The notes beneath the pieces are model-generated. The model ran no database searches. It was not told the origin of the DNA and was given only the letters and a program-made list of their open reading frames with translations. A stretch of 29,134 bases of DNA from a virus, in IMG/VR virus record IMGVR_UViG_3300037230_000042, positions 1-29,134 of that record. One strand, given 5' to 3'. Positions 24,519-29,134 of this stretch are shown in pieces; within the stretch, counting starts at the first letter, position 1, and every line of letters starts with the position of its first letter. The translations under genes and the position numbers were made by a program.

Positions 24519-24868
24519 GTTCCGTCGATTATGAATGCGCCTGTACCGCTTGCGGGTTTCGCAGTTGCCCCGGATGCGCGAGCGCGAGCGCCATCTCTTA
24601 CGACTGCGCATTTTGCGGTGGCCCAGGATCGGTGCATTGGCTCGGGTGCCCACTCGGACCGCTCTGGAGGGCATCGCTGCTCATGCTGATTGCTGCTTGC
24701 GCCCCGACACCCGTCACGCCCGTGCCCGATGCCTCCGACGCGGCTCCCGGAGTCTCACGCTCCTACCGCTGCACCGTGAGCGAAGGGGGAGCGTATTGGA
24801 CGTGCTCTGACGGGGTCACGACGCCTACGGGGACGTGCGCGAGCTACGGTTGCGTGCCGACGCCATGA
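24515..24868 (+). CDS. Cys-rich zinc-ribbon-like protein with internal lipobox
   Basis: A 117-residue protein with thirteen cysteines. The N-terminal 45 residues carry several Cys pairs (C10/C13, C18/C21, C31/C34), like zinc ribbons. Then a hydrophobic stretch with a lipobox-like IAAC (Cys62; LLMLIAACAPTP) is followed by a Pro-rich segment and four more Cys that could form two disulfides. A cytoplasmic zinc domain and a lipid-modified exported part would not normally be one chain. A second start, GTG 24632 with AGGA just before it, would give a separate short lipoprotein in the same frame, resembling Rz1-type spanins. ATG 24515 overlaps the peptidase stop as ATGA. Confidence 0.6.
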   Translation: MSSVDYECACTACGFRSCPGCASASAISYDCAFCGGPGSVHWLGCPLGPLWRASLLMLIAACAPTPVTPVPDASDAAPGVSRSYRCTVSEGGAYWTCSDGVTTPTGTCASYGCVPTP

Positions 24869-25308
24869 CCGAGCTCGACGATCGCCTCAAACGATTCCTC
24901 GACGCATCCGACAGCGAGCGCGAGGCCGGGGTCACGCTGCGGAGCGTGGCCATGGCGCAGCAACGCCTAACGGACGCCTTCGTCGCGCACGAGCAGAAAT
25001 GCGACCTCCGATGGGCGGCGTACGGCGGCGAGGCCAAGAGCGTCCGCATGCGGACGGAGAATCTCGAGAGGGCCGTGACGGACCTCGAGCACCAGGAAGA
25101 GGACACGGGCTCGCACATCATCAAGCTTGCGGGCGAGGTCGGCGAAGTGAAAGGGATCGCGTCGCGTCCGCGCTCGCTGCCGCCCGTGCTCAAGATCGTC
25201 AACTACCTCGGCTCGACCCTGGCCGAGAAAGGCGCATCGCATGCGGTGGTCGCGATCGTGGCCATTGCATGTGCCTATGTGGCGCATTTACTCCACGTGT
25301 ACAAGTAG
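24865..25308 (+). CDS. Coiled-coil protein with C-terminal membrane anchor
   Basis: A 147-residue protein. Residues 1-100 are charged and helical with heptad-like spacing (ENLERAVTDLEHQEEDTGSH), and residues 126-143 (AVVAIVAIACAYVAHLLH) form one C-terminal transmembrane helix. The topology is tail-anchored, the reverse of a classical inner-membrane spanin, which has its helix at the N-terminus. It may regulate the holin or be part of the lysis machinery. ATG 24865 is chosen for its ATGA overlap with the preceding stop; an in-frame GTG 24835 is less likely. Confidence 0.68.
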   Translation: MTELDDRLKRFLDASDSEREAGVTLRSVAMAQQRLTDAFVAHEQKCDLRWAAYGGEAKSVRMRTENLERAVTDLEHQEEDTGSHIIKLAGEVGEVKGIASRPRSLPPVLKIVNYLGSTLAEKGASHAVVAIVAIACAYVAHLLHVYK

Positions 25309-25320
25309 GAGGACCCCATC

Positions 25321-25563
25321 ATGCATTACCGAAACGGACGTGAAGCGAAGAACGGTGACCGCGTCGTGCAACTCGGAAACGACGGCAAGATCATCGGCAC
25401 GGGCATTCTGTACGATGCCACTGCCGGGAACGACTACTGCAACGGCAGCGTCGCGCCCATCGTATGCACCAGCGGCGCATGCCTCATCGACGCCCTGCAC
25501 GTCGATGACGTCGGCGCAATCCTCGCAGAGAAGGGTCTCGACAAGAGACCGGCCGGGAAGTGA
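25321..25563 (+). CDS. Small conserved-type phage protein (MxYRNGREAKNGD)
   Basis: An 80-residue protein that begins HYRNGREAKNGDRVV, a pattern I recall from small phage proteins of unknown function, followed by GTGILYDATAGNDYCNGSVA and a C-terminal helix. Two Cys (C50, C55 region) may matter. The Shine-Dalgarno site AGGAGG at 25307-25312 overlaps the preceding stop and is among the best in the window, suggesting strong expression. Function unknown. Confidence 0.72.
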   Translation: MHYRNGREAKNGDRVVQLGNDGKIIGTGILYDATAGNDYCNGSVAPIVCTSGACLIDALHVDDVGAILAEKGLDKRPAGK

Positions 25564-25602
25564 TCGCGTGACCATCGTCACGCCCTCATCTTCGCCCTCA
25601 TC

Positions 25603-25704
25603 GTGATCGGCGTGGTGCTCTACATCGTCAACTCCGTCATCCCGATGGCGCCGCCCATCAAGATCATCATCAACGCGGTCGTGGTCCTGCTGGTGCTCTT
25701 TTAG
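25603..25704 (+). CDS. Tiny membrane protein (Thivi_2564-like), apparently frameshifted at its start
   Basis: From GTG 25603 a 33-residue hydrophobic peptide can be read (VVLYIVNSVIPMAPPIKIII, then NAVVVLLVLF). It resembles the Thivi_2564-type small membrane proteins, with two hydrophobic segments around a Pro-Met turn. The hydrophobic reading continues upstream in frame (ALIFALIV) but has no start codon before the previous gene's TGA. A GTG at 25568, well placed after GGGAAG, reads MTIVTP and then stops in its own frame; deletion of one base would join the two. Either the real start is GTG 25603 or the gene carries a single-base indel (mutation or sequence error). It is too short for most gene callers. 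Confidence 0.5.
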   Translation: MIGVVLYIVNSVIPMAPPIKIIINAVVVLLVLF

Positions 25705-25713
25705 GGGCCCAAA

Positions 25714-26340
25714 ATGAACCTCGTCGCCGCATCCGCAGGACCGTGGGTCGACACCGCGTGGCCGCTGACGCCCGTCGTCTGCCAGGCCCTCGTCGCCGCT
25801 GGCAAGCGCGGCGTCGGCCGCTACGTATCACTCCCCGGCAACAACTCCGCCGGGGACATCTCCGCCGCGGAGGCCCAGCGCATCACCGGCGCGGGGCTCC
25901 AGCTCCTACTCGTCCAGCACGTGCGCCGACCCGGCTGGAGTCCTCTGCACTGCGACGGTCGCGCGGACGCGACAGCCGCATGCGTCGCCGCGCTCACAGC
26001 AGGGTACCCATCTGGCGCGCACCTGTTTCTCGATCTCGAGGGCATCGCCGGCACCGATGCGCCGTCGTGCGCCGTGTTTGCGCAGGACTGGGCCGTGGAG
26101 GTGCGCCGGTATTTCGCCGCGGGCCTATACGTCGGCTACGACGTGCCTCTATCAGCCGCGCAGCTCTACGCGCTGCCGAGCTTCACGAGCTACTGGAGTG
26201 ACCCTGGGCCGCGCAACGTGGCTACGCGCGGATTCGCGCTCAAACAGGGCGCGGGCGTCGTTATTTCTGGCGTCGGATTCGACCTCGACGAGGTCAGGGC
26301 CGATGAGCTCGGGGACGTGCCGATGGTGGCGGCGGCGTAG
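25714..26340 (+). CDS. DUF1906 glycoside-hydrolase-like protein, candidate endolysin
   Basis: A 208-residue protein with the pattern of DUF1906 (Rv2525c-like) domains, a TIM-barrel type glycoside-hydrolase-like fold: GVGRYVSLPGNN (33-44), helix AAEAQRITGAGLQLLLVQHV, HLFLDLEG (103-110) and FDLDEV (189-194), with acidic residues D107, E109, D190 and D192 at barrel strand ends. The domain makes up the whole protein, with no separate wall-binding part and no signal peptide. As the last plus-strand gene after holin-like and peptidase genes, it is the best candidate for the muralytic enzyme, but cleavage of peptidoglycan is not proven for most DUF1906 proteins. AGGGG precedes the ATG. Confidence 0.75.
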   Translation: MNLVAASAGPWVDTAWPLTPVVCQALVAAGKRGVGRYVSLPGNNSAGDISAAEAQRITGAGLQLLLVQHVRRPGWSPLHCDGRADATAACVAALTAGYPSGAHLFLDLEGIAGTDAPSCAVFAQDWAVEVRRYFAAGLYVGYDVPLSAAQLYALPSFTSYWSDPGPRNVATRGFALKQGAGVVISGVGFDLDEVRADELGDVPMVAAA

Positions 26341-26402
26341 CCGGAGCCGTTCACGTCGGTCCGGCGCGCGCGGCAGTAGTTGCAATCGCATATCTCGGCC
26401 AT
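26190..26402 (-). CDS. Small Cys-containing protein, 3' end antisense to DUF1906 gene
   Basis: A 70-residue reading frame starting MAEICDCNYCRARRTDVNGS. The start is preceded by AAGGAGGATGAG, identical to the site in front of the cytosine methyltransferase, which is the main reason to accept it. C5/C7/C10 could bind metal. The last 50 residues overlap the 3' end of the DUF1906 gene on the other strand and are Ser/Thr/Pro-rich low complexity, so the coding part may be only the N-terminal 20-30 residues and the rest a run-on after loss of the original stop. Unknown function. Confidence 0.42.
   Translation of the reverse strand: MAEICDCNYCRARRTDVNGSGYAAATIGTSPSSSALTSSRSNPTPEITTPAPCLSANPRVATLRGPGSLQ
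26340..26365. terminator. Hairpin at the convergent gene junction
   Basis: GCCGGA (26340-26345) pairs with TCCGGC (26360-26365), and after a bulged G the bases CCG (26347-26349) pair with CGG (26357-26359), giving a nine-pair stem around a 7-nt loop. It lies exactly where plus- and minus-strand transcription meet. There is no T tract on either side, so it may be a weak or Rho-assisted bidirectional terminator, or only an RNA 3' end stabiliser. Confidence 0.35.
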
Positions 26403-26413
26403 CTCATCCTCCT

Positions 26414-27268
26414 TCAGGCGCCCATCGCGACCAGCACTCGCCCGACGACGAGCCCGCACTGCGGCACCACGGCGTTACCGAGCGCCCGCAGCTTGGCCGG
26501 TCGGTCTGGAACCTTCACGTCGCCCCCGACGGCGCGCGGCGCTTCCCACGCGTACTGGGCTTCGCCTCGGCCGGCGGGGAAGGCGTGTCCAGCCACGTCG
26601 AAGGGAAGCCCATGAGCGTCGCCACCCACGCCGGATTGAGGCGTCCCGCGCTCGGTCTCGGGTAGAGCCCCTTCACCGCGTCCGCGAGCGTCGTGCCCGA
26701 GTGCCGCCCGCTCTCCGTCCCGTACGCCGCCGATCCAGCGCTGTGCTGCACCGTCGGTGTCGGCCACAACGAAGATGCGGAGTCGTCGGTGAGGGGCCCC
26801 GACGTCGATGGCGCCGAGAGGTACGGCCCTGGGTCGATAACCTCGATCGACAAGCTCTTGCACCACGCGAGGAAGCCAGCGCTTGGCCCCCGACGCGACG
26901 TTCTCGATTGCGAGGAACCGAGGCTGGATCTCGTCGATGATCCGGAGGAGGTGGTGGAGCGTGAAGCCGCTGCGTGTTTCCTTCCCGAGCCCGGCTCCTT
27001 TGCCGGCGCTCGAGACGTCCTGGCAGGCGAACCCCCCACAAAGGACATCGACGTTTGGTGGGTAGCTGACGGTCGCGACATCGGAGAACCTCTGCACGTT
27101 GGGGAAATGGTGGGCGAGTACGCGGGAGCAGAACGGATCGATCTCGCACTGCCAGGTGATACGCGCAGGCAGACCCGCCTCGGCGAATGCTGCGAGCACG
27201 CCGAGTTCGAGGCCGGCGATGCCGCTATAGAGGGAGCCGATTCGTCTCACTTCGATCTCGATGCCCAT
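26414..27268 (-). CDS. DNA cytosine-C5 methyltransferase
   Basis: A 284-residue Dcm-type enzyme that transfers a methyl group from S-adenosylmethionine to C5 of cytosine. Motif I is SLYSGIAGLELG (12-23); motif IV is GGFACQDVSSAGK (78-90) with catalytic Cys82, Ala replacing the usual Pro before it; motif VI is ENV (122-124); motif VIII is APHRRLRIFVVA (158-169); motif X is RALGNAVVPQ near the C-terminus. The target-recognition region between VIII and X is short, so the recognised site is probably small. The start at 27268 is chosen for AAGGAGG a few bases upstream; the open frame runs 22 residues further. No cognate restriction enzyme is next to it, so it probably protects phage DNA from host restriction. 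Confidence 0.88.
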   Translation of the reverse strand: MGIEIEVRRIGSLYSGIAGLELGVLAAFAEAGLPARITWQCEIDPFCSRVLAHHFPNVQRFSDVATVSYPPNVDVLCGGFACQDVSSAGKGAGLGKETRSGFTLHHLLRIIDEIQPRFLAIENVASGAKRWLPRVVQELVDRGYRPRAVPLGAIDVGAPHRRLRIFVVADTDGAAQRWIGGVRDGERAALGHDARGRGEGALPETERGTPQSGVGGDAHGLPFDVAGHAFPAGRGEAQYAWEAPRAVGGDVKVPDRPAKLRALGNAVVPQCGLVVGRVLVAMGA

Positions 27269-27290
27269 CTCATCCTCCTTCGTGCGCATG

Positions 27291-27572
27291 CTAGCGCGGT
27301 GTCTGTCCGTACCTACGCTCAGCCTTATCCGCACGGTCCCTCAGGTCGTTAGCAAGCGCTGGGTACTTGGACTCGCACGCATCGGCATACGCTCGGGCCG
27401 CAGGTACGGCGAACGGGTCATGCTGCCAGTCGAGTACGAAGTACTCGCAGAACTGATGCTTCATCCCAACTTCGCTTGACCCGTCCACACGTTCGACCTT
27501 GAACTTGTGGTAGACGCCTACGTCCCACCCGACACTGTCAGCGGCACACACGACTCTCGACTCCTCGTCCAC
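27291..27572 (-). CDS. Small hypothetical protein in the minus-strand operon
   Basis: A 93-residue protein, soluble and charged, with FCEYFVLDWQHDPFAVPAAR (about 41-60) followed by a helix (AYADACESKYPALANDLRDR). I recall similar small phage proteins with a 'YFVLDxxHDP' core and no known function. The start is GTG 27572, chosen because AAGGAGG lies five bases upstream; the open frame continues further upstream over the 3' end of the adenine methyltransferase without such a signal. It lies 22 bases before the cytosine methyltransferase and 35 after the adenine methyltransferase, so it is in one operon with both. Confidence 0.65.
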   Translation of the reverse strand: MDEESRVVCAADSVGWDVGVYHKFKVERVDGSSEVGMKHQFCEYFVLDWQHDPFAVPAARAYADACESKYPALANDLRDRADKAERRYGQTPR

Positions 27573-27607
27573 CTGGCCTCCTTCGCGCGCACTCGTCCAA
27601 AGCGCCG

Positions 27608-28183
27608 TCACCGTGGCGGCGCCCACAAGCATGCGCCTAGTTTCGAGAAGGCTCCAGCAAACTTTTGCGGAGACGTGTCGTCGACGCGATTCGGCATGTA
27701 TATGATCGCGTTCGCATGCGTCGGACCACCGCCAACTTTGAGCCGCTTCGAGCCTGCCTCGACGTAGAAAAAGCAAAGGCGCTTGGACGGAATGCAGAAC
27801 GGCAGACTCATCGCGGACAACGGGCAGCCCGCTTGGCTCACCTGCAAAAATTCGACGTTGAAAGCGAGAAAAATCGCCTGCGACACACGCTCCTGCAGAT
27901 ACTCCTCGCAGAGCTTGATCCACCAAAGCTTGGTGCGTGACCGTGCTCGCTCGTCCTTGCCTCCAGGTGGGTTGAGATACACGCGCCCATGCCACGGCTG
28001 AGAGAGACCGTCCGTCTCCTTGGTAAAGAAACGTGTCGCGCCGACTACTTCAGTGTTCGCCTGCTCACAGCTCGCCGGGTCTAGATCGATGCCGCCCATC
28101 GTGTTGCGAGCGGCGCTGATTACGTCCGTTGGCGTGTAGTGCTCCACCGTGGAACTTAAGTGCTTCGCCACTACCTTGAGCAT
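27608..28183 (-). CDS. Phage-type DNA adenine-N6 methyltransferase
   Basis: A 191-residue protein matching the phage Dam-like family that methylates adenine N6: EHYTPTDVISAA near the N-terminus, IDLDPAS (32-38), ATRFFTKETDGLSQPWHGRV (49-68) and the catalytic motif YLNPPGG (69-75), a form of (D/N)PPY with Gly in place of the aromatic residue. The C-terminal part contains conserved hydrophobic strands. It starts 13 bases inside the 3' end of the RecE-like gene, so the two are translationally coupled. Probable role is protection of phage DNA or marking for replication or packaging; target site unknown. Confidence 0.85.
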   Translation of the reverse strand: MLKVVAKHLSSTVEHYTPTDVISAARNTMGGIDLDPASCEQANTEVVGATRFFTKETDGLSQPWHGRVYLNPPGGKDERARSRTKLWWIKLCEEYLQERVSQAIFLAFNVEFLQVSQAGCPLSAMSLPFCIPSKRLCFFYVEAGSKRLKVGGGPTHANAIIYMPNRVDDTSPQKFAGAFSKLGACLWAPPR

Positions 28184-28962
28184 GGCTCATCCCGTTCCCA
28201 CTCCGGCACCTCGAGCGGCTCTGCCATCCGGTCCAGGTACCCAGGCCACACCCCGCTCGCTATGCACTGCCGCACCATCTCCGCCCACCGATGTAGCGAC
28301 CGGCGCCCGGAATCGAGCGCCGCTGCGGACACCGGCAGGATCGTCACGGCATGCGGAGGCGCGGGCTCGACACCGATCAGGTACGCGCGCCGCGCCGGGA
28401 TGTCGAGCGCTTCGCACGCGTCGAGATAGGCCGCTAGCTGCGCGTGCCACAGCATCTTCCACGCGTGCCTCGCGAACGTCGACGGCTCCGTGTCCGTCAC
28501 CTTGAGATCGGCCACAAATGGCTCGCCCTCGGTGAGGTCGCATCCCACGCCGAGCAGATCGATGCCGCCGCGGACGCCATTGATGCCGGCCGCCATCGGG
28601 AGCCCATACGCCTCCCACTGGAGTGCGAGCTGATACGTGCCTCCCACGAGTAGCTGACGCGCGAGCGGATGCGCCAGCACTGCGCGCGAAGCTCCGGCAG
28701 CGTCGTCCCACTCGGATTTGATGCACGTGATCTCTCCGGCATGCGCGGCCGCGAACGCATCCCATCCGGCTCCCTGACGCACCTTGCCCGGATAGAGCGC
28801 ATAGCCTCGGTCGCCGAATACCATGCAGTCGGTCACGGCTCCGACCCGCATGGGCCGCGTGACCTCGCGCGCATCGAGGCACGCTTGGTGGTAGTGGGCC
28901 GGGCTGCGAGCCATCTGCTTTAGCTCGGAGAAATGGACGCGGTTATCGATTGGATTTTTCAT
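28171..28962 (-). CDS. RecE-like PD-(D/E)XK exonuclease
   Basis: A 263-residue protein resembling the C-terminal nuclease domain of exonuclease VIII (RecE) and DUF3799-type phage nucleases, which resect double-stranded ends to give 3' tails for single-strand annealing. The N-terminus has FSELKQMARSPAHYH (11-25). The active-site elements fit E117 in LQWEAYG, D135 in GGIDLLGV, and D152-x-K154 in VADLKVTD, followed by the AWKMLWHAQLAAYLDA helix with Gln175. Residues VGAVTDCMVFGD take the place where a His is often found. ATG 28962 is chosen after GGGGGTTTTT; an in-frame GTG lies upstream in the repeat. No annealing protein partner is seen; it may lie beyond the right end. Confidence 0.78.
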   Translation of the reverse strand: MKNPIDNRVHFSELKQMARSPAHYHQACLDAREVTRPMRVGAVTDCMVFGDRGYALYPGKVRQGAGWDAFAAAHAGEITCIKSEWDDAAGASRAVLAHPLARQLLVGGTYQLALQWEAYGLPMAAGINGVRGGIDLLGVGCDLTEGEPFVADLKVTDTEPSTFARHAWKMLWHAQLAAYLDACEALDIPARRAYLIGVEPAPPHAVTILPVSAAALDSGRRSLHRWAEMVRQCIASGVWPGYLDRMAEPLEVPEWERDEPCSR

Positions 28963-28975
28963 AAAAACCCCCGTC

Positions 28976-29134
28976 CCGACCCCGACCACGACCCCGACCA
29001 CGACCGCCAGTACCGCTGCTTACGACCTCGCGTCATGATGGCACCTCACCGCGACCCCGACCACGACCACGACCCCGACCACGACCCCGACCACGACCAC
29101 GACCGCGACCCCGACCACGACCGCGACCGCGACC
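28976..29134. repeat. NCGACC hexanucleotide repeat in two blocks
   Basis: Five perfect NCGACC units occupy 28976-29005 and fourteen more occupy 29051-29134, reaching the last base of the window. A 45-bp non-repeat insert separates them. In every unit CGACC is constant and only N varies between A, C and G, never T. Both blocks are upstream of the RecE-like gene on the minus strand. The end of the sequence inside the repeat suggests that the array continues and that assembly may have stopped there. Confidence 0.9.

Noticed and set aside
26693-27352. 219-residue plus-strand frame antisense to the cytosine methyltransferase
   Set aside because: The methyltransferase motifs I, IV, VI, VIII and X are unambiguous on the other strand; the plus frame has no domain or start signal.
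1-29134. tRNA genes, integrase or attachment site
   Set aside because: No cloverleaf with a TTCRA-type T arm and no recombinase motif was recognised by eye; a tRNA scan of the complete genome would be decisive.

Overview
The window is GC-rich and almost entirely protein-coding. It reads as a large part of the genome of a short-tailed (podovirus-like) tailed bacteriophage or prophage. The evidence is a complete head and short-tail module (large terminase, portal, scaffold, coat, head-tail adaptor, beta-propeller-like tail nozzle, two very large candidate ejection proteins) with no sheath, tube or tape-measure gene. The host cannot be read directly. High GC, frequent GTG starts and possible lipobox proteins in the lysis region suggest a high-GC Gram-negative host, perhaps a proteobacterium or myxobacterium; this is inference only.

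Layout. Positions 1-700 are mostly non-coding. They hold five tandem copies of a 30-bp unit, a G-run stretch, and a cluster of five TGGT-N2-ACCA palindromes, two of which form the arms of a perfect hairpin. This looks like a control region, possibly also a replication origin. Positions 701-9476 carry a small zinc-ribbon protein, terminase, a GNAT-type acetyltransferase, three small proteins, portal, scaffold, coat, two small head proteins and the adaptor. Positions 9480-19884 carry a virion fibre-like protein, the tail nozzle and two probable ejection proteins. Positions 19897-23015 are a string of beta-rich tail or fibre proteins, including a tailspike-like N-terminal motif and an IPT/TIG plus lectin-like protein. 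Positions 23046-26340 are a lysis-type cassette: holin-like protein, possible lipoproteins, papain-like cysteine peptidase, coiled-coil tail-anchored protein, tiny membrane protein and a DUF1906 glycoside-hydrolase-like protein.

The strand then switches. From about 26400 to the right end the genes lie on the minus strand: a cytosine-C5 methyltransferase, a small conserved-looking protein, a phage-type adenine-N6 methyltransferase and a RecE-like PD-(D/E)XK nuclease. These are probably part of an early or DNA-metabolism operon that continues outside the window. The right end runs into a hexanucleotide repeat (NCGACC) that reaches the last base and may be why the sequence stops there.

How it works together: plus-strand genes are tightly packed, mostly with 4-nt ATGA/GTGA overlaps, so the late region is probably one or a few long transcripts with translational coupling, starting in the left control region. 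The minus-strand genes would modify phage DNA and process ends for recombination. Nothing in the window is a clearly new defence or retro-element system. The most interesting items are the left control region, the unusual lysis cassette, the terminase active-site substitution, the apparent frameshift in a tiny membrane gene, and the right-end repeat.
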